In this document: positions 51,331 through 59,901 of the stretch, piece after piece
How positions within the stretch are numbered: the first letter of the stretch is position 1
How the letters are laid out: the number at the start of each line of letters is the position of its first letter
Origin: Saprospiraceae bacterium
GTDB taxonomy: Bacteria; Bacteroidota; Bacteroidia; Chitinophagales; Saprospiraceae
NCBI GenBank assembly: GCA_022841345.1
Contig: JALHRR010000016.1
Span: 31,867 to 95,866 of the forward strand
DNA length: 64,000 nucleotides
Reading direction: 5' to 3'
The notes under the pieces: model-generated
What the model was told of the DNA's origin: nothing
What the model saw: only the letters and a program-made list of their open reading frames with translations
Databases searched by the model: none
Translations under genes and position numbers: made by a program

Positions 51331-51359
51331 CCTGCCGCTCCATGTTGGAGGTAAGCAGG
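51331..51359 (+). promoter_or_regulatory. Hairpin in the rpsP leader
   Basis: CCTGC pairs with GCAGG and the inner CTCC with GGAG, giving a two-part stem with an ATGTT loop, about 30 bases before the rpsP ATG. It could be an autoregulatory site for S16 or another ribosomal protein, or a processing or RBS-masking structure. Confidence 0.55.
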
Positions 51360-51390
51360 TATGGTAAAACCAAATAATTTTAACTTCATT

Positions 51391-52233
51391 ATGGCAGTAA
51401 AAATGCGATTACAACGTAAGGGAAGAACTAAATCACCTTACTATCATATCGTAGTGGCGGATGCAAGATCACCACGCGATGGAAAATTTATTGAGCGTCT
51501 TGGTTTCTATAACCCAATGACCAAACCTGCAACGATCGAAATCGATCGCGACAAAGCTTACAACTGGCTTTCAAATGGTGCACAACCTACAGAGACAGTT
51601 CGTGCAATCCTTCGTTTCAAAGGAGTTCTGCTTAAGAAGCACCTTATGAGAGGTGTAAAGAAAGGAGCTTTCACTACTGAAGAAGCAGAAGTAAAACTAG
51701 CAGAATGGATCGGTGCAAAAGAAACTAAAATTGCAGCGAGAGTAAAAGCTACAAAAGAAGAAATCGCAGCATTCCACAAAGCAGTTTCCGGTGGTACAAA
51801 ACCAGCTCCGGTTGTTGAAGAAACTCCGGTTGCTCAGGAAAAACCTGCAGCTCCCAAAGTTGAAGCAGCAGCACCAGTTGTTGAAGAAACAGCAGCAGTT
51901 GTTGAAGACACAGTTTCTGTAGCTGATGAGAAAGCTGAGCCAGTGGCAGAAGCTTCTCCTGAGGTAGTTGAAGAAACCCCTGTAGCTGAAGAGGCTCCGG
52001 TTGAAGAAGCTCCCGTGACTGAAGAACCTGTTGCTGAAGCTCCTGCCGCTGAAGAAGCACCTGCTGTCGAAGAAGCTCCTGTAGCTGAGCTTGCTGAAGA
52101 AGCTCCTGCTGCTGAGGTAGTAGAAGAGGCAACTGCAGCTGAAGAAGTTGTTGAAACTCCTGAAGCAGAAATTGCATCTGAAGAAACAACAGAAGCGTCA
52201 GGCGAAGAAAACGAAGAAGAAAAAGAAGCATAG
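51391..52233 (+). CDS. rpsP: 30S ribosomal protein S16 with long acidic C-terminal extension
   Basis: I start at the second ATG (51391), which begins the canonical sequence [20 protein letters not shown]; the ATG at 51361 would add ten odd residues. The first about 85 residues are S16 ([30 protein letters not shown]). A further lysine-rich helix region runs to about residue 135 as in other Bacteroidota S16, then about 140 residues of Ala/Glu/Pro/Val repeats of the EEAPVAEE kind with no hydrophobic core. The tail is probably disordered. S16 is an assembly protein of the small subunit. No rimM or trmD follows. Two terminators close the transcript. Confidence 0.93.
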   Translation: MAVKMRLQRKGRTKSPYYHIVVADARSPRDGKFIERLGFYNPMTKPATIEIDRDKAYNWLSNGAQPTETVRAILRFKGVLLKKHLMRGVKKGAFTTEEAEVKLAEWIGAKETKIAARVKATKEEIAAFHKAVSGGTKPAPVVEETPVAQEKPAAPKVEAAAPVVEETAAVVEDTVSVADEKAEPVAEASPEVVEETPVAEEAPVEEAPVTEEPVAEAPAAEEAPAVEEAPVAELAEEAPAAEVVEEATAAEEVVETPEAEIASEETTEASGEENEEEKEA

Positions 52234-52242
52234 ATTTTATTT

Positions 52243-52266
52243 AATGCATGGAAACATGCATTTTTA
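52243..52266 (+). terminator. First terminator after rpsP
   Basis: ATGCATG and CATGCAT enclose a GAAA loop and are followed by TTTTTAT. Confidence 0.7.
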
Positions 52267-52284
52267 TACTTCAGAATTATATAC

Positions 52285-52326
52285 AGACCTGATAAAGCCT
52301 TAGCCGGTTTTATCAGGTCTCTTTTT
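52285..52326 (+). terminator. Second terminator after rpsP
   Basis: AGACCTGATAAA and TTTATCAGGTCT pair perfectly around a 12-base loop, followed by CTTTTTAT. It is stronger than the first one 20 bp upstream. Confidence 0.9.
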
Positions 52327-52348
52327 ATAACGATCACAATTTTTTAAT

Positions 52349-53728
52349 ATGAAACATCTGAACAAGTTGTACGAGCAGAATCTGGAGACCATTGCTGAGG
52401 CTATCCAGTCATCCGATATACTGGCATCTTACCTGGAAGAGGAGGAAGAGGCATTTTATAAGGAGTTGGTGGAGACTTATGAGCCTGAGATCGAAGAGCT
52501 ATACACGCAGGTAGCCCTGGTAGAGCCATTGCAGATTTATCAGTTGGAAGATAAATTGCTGGACGAGCGGTTTGAAGGTTTGTTTTTGCCCAGAATACTG
52601 GGGTACAACGTGTTGAGAGGGGCATTGAATGATCGTTGCAAGTACACACATGCGCAGGATAGATTCGGTCGCGTACTGAGCACTATCTGCGATTCATCCA
52701 ATTTTGACTATATCCGCAAGCGTATCGGACAATCGGTTCAGATTGGTTTTGCACTGAGCTCAGATATCTGGATTACCAGCTTCATTGAGCAAGTGAGCAA
52801 TAAGAAGGTCAAGCAATTTCTTCAGGCGCAGAAACTGGAAAAATATCAATATCAGCAGGAGCGTGTCAGCGGATATAAGGTATATGCTTCTCAGTTTGAG
52901 AAATTCAACTCGCATACTACTGAATTTCCAACAGATCTGGTTTCACAACAATTATTGGCACCGGGGATCTTCAATTTCCTGAAAGCAAGAGCGGTCATCA
53001 ATGAATACAATGAGAATTTTATTCCTGAGGTGCTGGCATATTTGGAACAAGAAAAATTCCACCACACAAAAGAGCATACCATTTCTCTGGGTCTGGTTGT
53101 TAATTATTTTGATTTGAAAAAAGCGGATCAGACCAAAATGGGTAAGATCCTGAACAAGCTGAGAGATGCTGATGATTTCAATGAGATTTACTTTAATTTC
53201 TTGCTGGAGCGATTTAAGTCAAAGCTTAAGCTTACAGGAGTAAATGACAAGCGGGTAGCTGCCCTCATGGATTTGAGCAAAGCTGAAGATGACTTTTCCA
53301 GATACTACGCATTTGCCACTAATCTTTCCACTAAAGGTTATATGCATGACGAGGTGATCGAGCATGTGAAAACACTTTATGGCCAGTATGAAGGAATGTC
53401 TTTGTTCAATGAATGTGTACGAAACCTTGTCCTCGGATACTTCTCCAGATTTCTGAATAATCTGGATGTTGATGCTTATGCTGATTATTTTGAATTGAAT
53501 AAATACATGGTGATCTACATGGAAGTATTCTCCAATGAACACTTCAATCAGGATATCAAAGACCTGAGCATGACATATGTAGTTAAGTTAATGAAAGCCT
53601 TTCCGGATAAGCGTGGAAAAGACTATCAGGATATCAAGAAATTTGTAGCTACCAATTTCGTAGAGATGCAATTTATGAGGGACAAGGATATTGTGGAGAT
53701 GTTTAAAAGTAAGAGAAAAAAGGCATAG
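52349..53728 (+). CDS. Large helical cytosolic protein of unknown function
   Basis: The 459-residue protein has no signal peptide or membrane segment and is predicted almost entirely helical, with many charged heptads and aromatic residues (EEEEEAFYKELVETYEPEIE, ILGYNVLRGALNDRCKYTHA, QKLEKYQYQQERVSGYKVYA). Its end is basic (MFKSKRKKA). No catalytic motif or family was recognised; proteins of this type appear to be restricted to this phylum. It follows rpsP after strong terminators, so it likely has its own promoter in the 30-bp gap or is weakly expressed by readthrough. A terminator follows at 53777. Confidence 0.75.
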   Translation: MKHLNKLYEQNLETIAEAIQSSDILASYLEEEEEAFYKELVETYEPEIEELYTQVALVEPLQIYQLEDKLLDERFEGLFLPRILGYNVLRGALNDRCKYTHAQDRFGRVLSTICDSSNFDYIRKRIGQSVQIGFALSSDIWITSFIEQVSNKKVKQFLQAQKLEKYQYQQERVSGYKVYASQFEKFNSHTTEFPTDLVSQQLLAPGIFNFLKARAVINEYNENFIPEVLAYLEQEKFHHTKEHTISLGLVVNYFDLKKADQTKMGKILNKLRDADDFNEIYFNFLLERFKSKLKLTGVNDKRVAALMDLSKAEDDFSRYYAFATNLSTKGYMHDEVIEHVKTLYGQYEGMSLFNECVRNLVLGYFSRFLNNLDVDAYADYFELNKYMVIYMEVFSNEHFNQDIKDLSMTYVVKLMKAFPDKRGKDYQDIKKFVATNFVEMQFMRDKDIVEMFKSKRKKA

Positions 53729-53776
53729 GTAGCAATTGTCAAATAACTTAACAGTTAATAGTGGAAGTAAAAATCA

Positions 53777-53808
53777 GGCCGGCAGGATAAAACTCGCCGG
53801 CCTTTCTA
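53777..53808 (+). terminator. Terminator of the helical protein gene
   Basis: GGCCGGC and GCCGGCC enclose an 11- to 12-base loop and are followed by TTTCTAT. The arms are themselves palindromic. Confidence 0.8.
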
Positions 53809-53962
53809 TATTCGCCATTTTAAGGTAAAAAGTCAAATTGCACTCGATAAATAATGCATCATCTAATCTCTGCATTCATGGTTGGGCGAATAAATTTGTT
53901 TTCAAATAACACCATAAGTTAACGTGAGTTCGACGGATAAAGGAGCTTTTTCGTTTGGTCAC

Positions 53963-53970
53963 TATTTTTG
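53963..53970 (+). promoter_or_regulatory. -7 box of the putative small RNA
   Basis: TATTTTTG matches TAnnTTTG and is followed by a C as in the rluD and glycosyltransferase boxes. No TTTG was found at the right distance upstream. Confidence 0.5.
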
Positions 53971-53976
53971 CATCTT

Positions 53977-54072
53977 ATAGGCAAAAATGCCGCCAAAACG
54001 AATTATTTCTTGCCATTAGCCCCGAATTTTCATTCGGGCTAACCGTTGTTAAACCCCTTTTCGGGGTTTTTT
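53977..54072 (+). ncRNA. Putative small RNA of about 96 nt
   Basis: A -7 box, about 100 bases with three hairpins and an intrinsic terminator follow each other in a gap where no plus-strand gene exists. The hairpins are GGCA/TGCC near 53981, AGCCCCGAAT/ATTCGGGCT at 54018-54040 (one bulge) and AAACCCC/GGGGTTT with a T run at 54051-54072. I do not recognise a known RNA family. The overlapping 84-codon frame is not protein-like. Start and end are inferred from the box and terminator. Confidence 0.5.
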
Positions 54073-54135
54073 ATAAATTTTTTATTCTTAGATATCATCG
54101 TCGAAATCACGTTAAGTTGGTTTTTCAAGTACGAA

Positions 54136-54720
54136 TTAGCGGTCAAATACGGTTGGTGCCGGAACCAGATTTCGCACTGCCGGGGTACTCTTTAAATATT
54201 GAAAAATAGCCTGGATATCATCATCTTTCATTTCTGAATAATTGAACCATGGCATTGGTGGTAACAATGGACGTCCATTTGCAAGTCCTTTATATTTACC
54301 TTGTGTAAGGGCTATTTTGAATTGATCATAAGTCCAGCTTCCTATGCCGGATTCATCAGAAGTAATATTAGCAGCAAAGCTAATTCCCCATGGACCGGCA
54401 GCAGCAGTGCCGTCGCTTCCAAATAGAATCCAGTCGTTCTGATCCATTAACCCGGGTAAAATTTTGCCAACGGGTCGATCTGATGGATACCCGGAAAGAT
54501 GTAATTCCGGAATGATTTCAGGACCTTGCGGACCCAACCTCTTTGGTGAATGGCAATCATGACAGCCGAGAATTTCAACCAAATATTTTCCCCTTTCCAG
54601 CATGTCCATTTCACTTTGAATTGGAGCCTCATTCAATGCACCTGAATTTTCAGCACATTGTATAAATATGACACAGGCTAACAGGAAGAGCGGGAAGCGT
54701 AAAGTCTGAACCAATTTCAT
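54136..54720 (-). CDS. Monoheme c-type cytochrome lipoprotein
   Basis: I start at the ATG at 54720, where a lipoprotein signal begins (FPLFLLACVIFIQCAEN) with the cysteine at residue 21; the longer frame to 54834 is not supported. The 194-residue protein has one heme motif (GCHDCHSPK, CxxCH) near residue 55 and a C-terminal PPMPWFNYSEMKDDDIQAIF with the distal methionine candidate. It probably transfers electrons in the periplasm, possibly to an alcohol or sugar dehydrogenase, as this cytochrome type (GRP-like spacing LANGRPLLPPMPW) often does. No such dehydrogenase is adjacent. Confidence 0.85.
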   Translation of the reverse strand: MKLVQTLRFPLFLLACVIFIQCAENSGALNEAPIQSEMDMLERGKYLVEILGCHDCHSPKRLGPQGPEIIPELHLSGYPSDRPVGKILPGLMDQNDWILFGSDGTAAAGPWGISFAANITSDESGIGSWTYDQFKIALTQGKYKGLANGRPLLPPMPWFNYSEMKDDDIQAIFQYLKSTPAVRNLVPAPTVFDR

Positions 54721-54908
54721 TTTGAACTTAAATTTTGTAGTCGACCGCTTAAATGGCGGGTTGTCACAAAATTGAGGAATATTGCAGATTTGAAGGGATT
54801 GTTTTGGTTGCAAAATGGTTTGTTGTCGTTGCAATGTTGCGTAAATTTCTTGTTTCAGGAGTTCGCTCTGCTTGAATTTAAATCATTTGACACTTCTATT
54901 GAAAAGAA

Positions 54909-57900
54909 TCAATTTTTTGAATGCACCTGACTTGGTGATATACCATATTTTGCTTTAAATATGGTTGAAAAATATTTCACATTACTATAACCAATCCTGG
55001 ATGCTACTTCATTGACCTGTACTTCCTGATCCTGCAGCATTTCCATTGCTTTTTCCAGTCGAAAATCTCTGATAAAATCTGTAGCGTTTTGGTTCGTGAG
55101 TGCTTTGAGTTTTCGATGTAGCTGAGAGCGGCTGATAAACATTTTCTGGGCTAATGCTTCCACTCCGAAATCTTCATCTTCTATATTTTCCTGCAGAATA
55201 TCAATAAAACGGCGAAGGAATTCATTGTCGGGTATTGATAATTCTAATGTGCCAGATTTTGGGTCAATACTGGAGATGGCTATTTTTATACTACTGAATC
55301 GTGCCTGGAGTTTTCTTCGCATCTCCAAAAGATTGAACATCCTTAATAATAGTTCCTCAGTGTGGAAAGGTTTGGTCAGATAGTCATCAGCGCCTGTTCT
55401 GAGGCCAGCCAGTTTGGATTCTATATTTGCCCTTGCAGTTAATAAAATGACAGGAATATGCGATGTCAGTTCATGGGTCTTTAAGGTATTGCAAACTTCA
55501 AATCCATCTTTTAGCGGCATCATCAAATCTGTAATGATAATATCCGGGATAAGTTGTATTGCTTTTTCTATTCCTTTTTCTCCATCTTCTGCTTCTTCTA
55601 CTTTCCAGTTCTTTTGGATTGATTGACTGATAAATTGTCTCAATTCCTGATTATCTTCGATCACCAGGGCCAAGGGCAATTCTGCACTTTCTGTTGGAGT
55701 AAGATGCTGCTCAGTTTGAATTTCAATGGGGGGGGTAATTATTTCGGTCTCTTTCCTGAATGCTTGAGTAGCGTCGGTATCGATTGCTCTCATTGGTAAG
55801 CAAAAATTGAAACAAGATCCTTTTAGAATGGTGCTTTCTACAGAAATCCCACCTCCCATCAATTCTGCAAATTCTTTACTTAATGCCAAACCGATTCCTG
55901 TCCCGGGGTTATGAGTGGTTTTTTTTGAGTCAGTAGCTGCTGAACCTGATAATGCGGGTTGCAGTTTCTCGCCATTGGAATTTAAAAGACTTGAGTCCGG
56001 GACCTGATAAAATCGTTTAAATATTTTATCAAGTTCTTCGGAAGCAATTCCTATTCCTGAATCCTGCACTTTGATACAAAGCAATGGGTTGTCAGAAGAA
56101 TTGAGTTCATCCATTTTTAAAGGCGGGTTTTCAACTATGACTTCTACTTTTCCACCCATTGGCGTGAATTTTAAAGCATTGGAGATCAAATTATTGATGA
56201 TCAGCTCTGTTTTGCCTGCATCAAAGAAGAAAACTGGAATATCAGAATTTATCGTCAGTTTTAAAGATATTCCCAGTTTTTCTGCAAGTGGTGTAAAAGA
56301 ATGGATTGTATTTTGAAGTAGTTCTGTCAGATTGCCATGTCTGAGTTCCAGTCGTATGCTTTTACTCTCCAATTTGGCAAGGTCCATCAGTTGATTAATC
56401 ATATTCAAAAGCCGGAGACTGTTGCTTTCCACATGCGAGGCATTCTTCCTGATTTCTGTGTCTTCCGTTTTAGCCAGAATCTGGCGTGCCGGTTCGAGAA
56501 TCAGCGAGAGCGGTGTCCTGAATTCATGCGTTACATTATTGAAAAAAGTGGTTTTTAATTGTTCCAGTTCTTTTAATCTTTCAGCTTCCCGGAGTTCAAA
56601 TGCTAGCTGCTCTTTTAACTTGATTCGGTTCAGCTGAAATCTCCAGAACTGCCAGACGAGGAATCCGAGGACCAGAAAATAAAAAATATAAGCCGGAGTG
56701 GAAAACCACCAGGGTGGAGTGATGATTATAGTCATCTCTACCGGCGATTCATTCCATATTCCCACACTATTGCTACCCTGAACTCTGAATGTATAGGACC
56801 CGGGTTCCAGATGGGTATAATGAGCAAAACGACCATTACTGGCCTGAATCCATTTTTTTTCAATGGGCAATAATTGATACCGATATTGATTTTTGTTCGG
56901 ATCTGTAAAATCCATAGATGCAAACTCAAATGACAAATTATTTCTGGTATAATCTAATTTTAGTTTTTTCCGGTATTCGATAGGTATGTTTTCCGGATTT
57001 TCTACATTGGCTGTTATCAAAGGAAGGTGATTTACTTTCATCCCAACGATATAGACCTGCGGTGATTTGGAGTTGAACTGAAGATCTTTTGGATAGAAGC
57101 GATTAATCCCATTCACACCACCAAAAAGCAATTCTCCATCATACGCTTTAAAATATGCCTGAGTATTAAATTCATTGCTTTGCAAGCCATCTCCGGCAGT
57201 AAAGGGTGTAATCTGGTAATGGCCCGACTCAGTCATTCCAAATTTTGCTATTCCTCTGTTAGTGCTACACCATAAATTTCCCTCATCATCTGCAAGTATT
57301 CCATATACCACATTGTTGGGTAAGCCCTGATCACTTGTTAAGTATGTAAAACTTTCAGATTGTAAATCCAAACGATTTATTCCTCCACCTTTTGTTCCAA
57401 TCCATAAAATTTTGTCCGGCTCAACAGGATCCGGCAAGAGATTCAATATATAGCTATGATTAATAGAATTAGGTAAGCCGGGCTTAAATAATTGAAAAGC
57501 CATTTTGTCATTATTTAAGATACCTTTAATCAACCCATGCTGAGTACCAATCCAAAACTGCCCTTTTCCATCTTGTTGTATTGCAAAGCTTACAATTGTT
57601 TGTTCCAACTCGCCAAATTGGGGTCCAAAATCAAAAATATGCTGTTTACCGGTTGCTGGATTAAGGCGCAATAATTTACCATAAGATCCGGTAGCCCAAA
57701 TGCAGCCATCTCTGGCTTCAAACAAAGAAGCATAAGGATATCGACCAATATCAATTGGATATCTTTTGATTAATTTTCCTTTGGAGGTGTAGTGGCGCAG
57801 CTCACTAAAATTGACATCGCCTTCACGCAGTCCACAAAGAAGCCATTGATCTCCGTTGGCACTAATGACTATACTATTTTGTTGGGGAGGGGCATCCGGG

Positions 57901-59087
57901 AAAGCAGATTGCTCTGACAATTTGCCTGTTTTTTCATCGAGTTGGACAATTGTATTAAATAGTTTGCAGTAAATATTTCCCTGAGTATTTTTCCATAAGC
58001 TCCAGATGCTTACGCCTTCCAGCATGGAGTGAAACATTGCTTGTCTGAGCGGGATTTTTCGAAGCCCGTAACCAAGAGTCCCCATCCAGATATTTTCCAG
58101 GTTATCTTCAAAAAGTACATTTCCATGCCGATCCATCAGATGATCAGGTGAACTGGGGTCGAAGCTGCCATCTTTTGGAATTTTCCAAAGCCTGTGTTCG
58201 AAAAGGATCCAAATCTGATCGTTTTTATTTATAGAAATGGCAGGATATGTACTGGACCATTCTCCGTTTTTATAGATGGGAATATGGCGGAAGTGACCAT
58301 TTAAATAAGTGAATACTCCGGTATTAGTGGTACCCCAGATTTCACCTGCAGATGTTTGTTTTAATTGCCAGCATTCCGGAGGCATTCCTGCTGGGCGTTT
58401 TAAACTAGAAACCGACAAAGACCGGTGATCAACCCTGTACAGGTTTTGCGAAGTGCCTATCCAAACTTTTCCATCTTTTGCCATTAAGATGGTTTTGAAC
58501 TCTTCAATCCAGCCCGGGACTGCCTTTTCAGGCACGGGAAAAGAGACAGGAGAGAGTTTTATAATCTTACTCAGGTCGTGTTGATCAGGAAGAGAAGTGA
58601 TCCAGTCTTCCGGTATTTGTAATCTGAATACTCCTCCTCCTCTCGTGACTATCCAAATATTGCCATCAGGGTCTTCGGCAATTTGGCGTACATCATATGC
58701 TATCTGATTACCTTTATTATAAAGGATCGGGATATCAAAATAATAGAATCGGTTTGTCTTTCTGTCAAAAAGCTGAATTCCATTATTTTCAGTGCCAACC
58801 CAAAGCCAATGACGGCTATCTTCAAATAACGCCGTGATGGAATTGCTGGCCAGCGACCAGGGATTGTCCGAATCATTGCTCCAAACCTTGAAGTTGTAAC
58901 CATCGTACCTGTTAAGACCATCTTTTGTAGCAATCCACAGAAAACCGTCTTTGGTTTGCAGGATATCGAAAATCATTCCCTGAGAAAGTCCCTCATCGAT
59001 GGTAAGGCTTTGATAAGCTAATCTTTGCCCATACAAATTGCTGAGGTTTAAACCAATCCACAAAGCAATCCAGAGGATACATTTCAT
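54909..59087 (-). CDS. Hybrid two-component system sensor/regulator with AraC output
   Basis: This is a one-protein signal pathway typical of Bacteroidota. I start at the ATG at 59087 with a signal peptide (WIALWIGLNLSNLYGQ). A periplasmic two-propeller region of Reg_prop repeats fills about residues 25-720 (GLSQGMIFDILQTKDGFLWI, LWIGTKGGGINRLDL), followed by a Y_Y_Y domain, one membrane helix (PAYIFYFLVLGFLVWQFW), HisKA with NVTHEFRTPLSLIL, HATPase (DSGIGIASEELDKIFKRFYQ), a receiver (IIITDLMMPLKDGFEV) and an AraC helix-turn-helix (RSQLHRKLKALTNQNATDFI). Such sensors usually control polysaccharide utilisation; no SusCD or glycosidase gene is adjacent, so its target is unknown. Confidence 0.93.
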   Translation of the reverse strand: MKCILWIALWIGLNLSNLYGQRLAYQSLTIDEGLSQGMIFDILQTKDGFLWIATKDGLNRYDGYNFKVWSNDSDNPWSLASNSITALFEDSRHWLWVGTENNGIQLFDRKTNRFYYFDIPILYNKGNQIAYDVRQIAEDPDGNIWIVTRGGGVFRLQIPEDWITSLPDQHDLSKIIKLSPVSFPVPEKAVPGWIEEFKTILMAKDGKVWIGTSQNLYRVDHRSLSVSSLKRPAGMPPECWQLKQTSAGEIWGTTNTGVFTYLNGHFRHIPIYKNGEWSSTYPAISINKNDQIWILFEHRLWKIPKDGSFDPSSPDHLMDRHGNVLFEDNLENIWMGTLGYGLRKIPLRQAMFHSMLEGVSIWSLWKNTQGNIYCKLFNTIVQLDEKTGKLSEQSAFPDAPPQQNSIVISANGDQWLLCGLREGDVNFSELRHYTSKGKLIKRYPIDIGRYPYASLFEARDGCIWATGSYGKLLRLNPATGKQHIFDFGPQFGELEQTIVSFAIQQDGKGQFWIGTQHGLIKGILNNDKMAFQLFKPGLPNSINHSYILNLLPDPVEPDKILWIGTKGGGINRLDLQSESFTYLTSDQGLPNNVVYGILADDEGNLWCSTNRGIAKFGMTESGHYQITPFTAGDGLQSNEFNTQAYFKAYDGELLFGGVNGINRFYPKDLQFNSKSPQVYIVGMKVNHLPLITANVENPENIPIEYRKKLKLDYTRNNLSFEFASMDFTDPNKNQYRYQLLPIEKKWIQASNGRFAHYTHLEPGSYTFRVQGSNSVGIWNESPVEMTIIITPPWWFSTPAYIFYFLVLGFLVWQFWRFQLNRIKLKEQLAFELREAERLKELEQLKTTFFNNVTHEFRTPLSLILEPARQILAKTEDTEIRKNASHVESNSLRLLNMINQLMDLAKLESKSIRLELRHGNLTELLQNTIHSFTPLAEKLGISLKLTINSDIPVFFFDAGKTELIINNLISNALKFTPMGGKVEVIVENPPLKMDELNSSDNPLLCIKVQDSGIGIASEELDKIFKRFYQVPDSSLLNSNGEKLQPALSGSAATDSKKTTHNPGTGIGLALSKEFAELMGGGISVESTILKGSCFNFCLPMRAIDTDATQAFRKETEIITPPIEIQTEQHLTPTESAELPLALVIEDNQELRQFISQSIQKNWKVEEAEDGEKGIEKAIQLIPDIIITDLMMPLKDGFEVCNTLKTHELTSHIPVILLTARANIESKLAGLRTGADDYLTKPFHTEELLLRMFNLLEMRRKLQARFSSIKIAISSIDPKSGTLELSIPDNEFLRRFIDILQENIEDEDFGVEALAQKMFISRSQLHRKLKALTNQNATDFIRDFRLEKAMEMLQDQEVQVNEVASRIGYSNVKYFSTIFKAKYGISPSQVHSKN

Positions 59088-59154
59088 TGGGAGAAAAGTG
59101 CTTTTGGCAAATGTAGCGAAAAAGTGCAAGTTTACAAGTTGAATAGCTTTTGGA

Positions 59155-59230
59155 AACAGCCGCTTCTGGCATCTTGCTTCTAGCTGCTGGCAGAACAGCC
59201 GGTGTGAGTAATGAGTGATGGATTATGAGT
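59155..59230 (-). repeat. AACAGCCGG array fragment
   Basis: AACAGCC at 59155 and 59194 are 39 bp apart, followed by low-complexity ATGAGT/TATGAGTT iterations. It is the inverted form of the CGGCTGTT arrays at 13320 and 42441. Confidence 0.55.
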
Positions 59231-59261
59231 TATGAGTTGACAAATGTATGGAAGCAGATTT

Positions 59262-59360
59262 CATGTATATAATCTGCCTGCCTGAATTGAGCACCAGCTG
59301 TCACCTGAACATTTTATTGACGGCGTAGCCGGGAAGTAGATGTTAGGTGTAAGTCGTAAG
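59262..59360 (-). repeat. GTGAC element, copy D (degenerate)
   Basis: On the minus strand the tail (CAGGCAGGCAGATTATATAC), GGTGACAGCTGGTGC and the right arm of hairpin 3 (AATAAAATGTTCAGG) are kept, with inner GGC/GCC. The left arm is altered (CTAACATCTACTTCCC), and hairpins 1 and 2 are missing up to a leader remnant CTTACGAC on the plus strand. It looks like an internally deleted copy. Confidence 0.7.
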
Positions 59361-59454
59361 GCAAAAGGCATAAGGATACAGCCGCAAGAAGGCGGCTTAT
59401 GGAAAACAGCCGTGTGTGGGTGTTTAGTCGTTAGTGTGTGAACCCTATCCCTGC

Positions 59455-59477
59455 CCTTTCCCTTTTGAAGGGAAAGG
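59455..59477. repeat. CCTTTCCCTT hairpin in the AACCCTATCC repeat
   Basis: CCTTTCCCTT and AAGGGAAAGG form a perfect stem within a block beginning GTGTGTGAACCCTATCC, which recurs near 62510. Confidence 0.6.
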
Positions 59478-59540
59478 AAACAGCCGTCTTTTAATTGAAT
59501 GAACATCCTATATAACCTGGAAGAAGCTAGAAGAAGTTAT

Positions 59541-59699
59541 GTATGTGACCTACCTGCCTGTATTGAGCGCCAGCTGTCACCTGATCATTTTATTGACGGC
59601 GTAGCCGGGAATAAAATGTTCAGATGTCACCTTTTTGCGCCAGCAAAAAGATGTCACCTTGCAAGCGCAGCGACGCAAGACGTCACACGGGCTACGACC
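59541..59699 (-). repeat. Three-hairpin GTGAC element, copy E
   Basis: Minus-strand copy. Reading along its own direction: leader GTCGTAGCCCGTGTGACG, hairpin 1 (59658-59679, CTTGC/GCAAG), GGTGACATC, hairpin 2 (59631-59650, CTTTTTGC/GCAAAAAG), GGTGACATC, hairpin 3 (59581-59623, CTGAACATTTTATT/AATAAAATGATCAG with inner GGCTACGCC), GGTGACAGCTGGCGCTC, tail CAGGCAGGTAGGTCACATAC. Hairpin 3 belongs to the same type as in copies B and D. Confidence 0.9.
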
Positions 59700-59758
59700 A
59701 AAGCGCGGGACGAGTTGCTATAGAAGGCCAGTGGGAAGGAGAGTACACGTCAGCAAGA

Positions 59759-59895
59759 GGCTGTTTGCGTCAGGGATAGGAGTGGTGCCGACGCAGGAGG
59801 CAGTCCCCAAAGCTTTGGGGACCCGACCGCGAGTAATCTGAAATTGCAAATTCAAAAAATTGCAATTTCAGATTACCTCGCGGGACGCCCAAATA
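59759..59895 (-). repeat. Hairpin cassette of the TTTGGGCG...CACGCAAACAGCC family, copy 2
   Basis: On the minus strand it starts ATTTGGGCGTCCCGCGAG, has a 17-bp stem (GTAATCTGAAATTGCAA and complement, 59833-59876), CGCGGTCGGG, a second stem (TCCCCAAAGC/GCTTTGGGGA) and ends CTCCTATCCCTGACGCAAAC. The ends match copy 1, but the central hairpins are different. It touches the stop codon of the FtsX-type permease gene. Confidence 0.7.
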
Positions 59896-59901
59896 ATCAT
59901 A

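Noticed and set aside
51749..52231. Minus-strand leucine/glutamine-rich frame of 160 codons, and a serine/alanine-rich one at 51834-52337
   Set aside because: Both are shadows of the repetitive EEAPV coding tail of S16.
53955..54209. 84-codon plus-strand frame
   Set aside because: It crosses a strong terminator and overlaps the cytochrome gene; the RNA interpretation is better.
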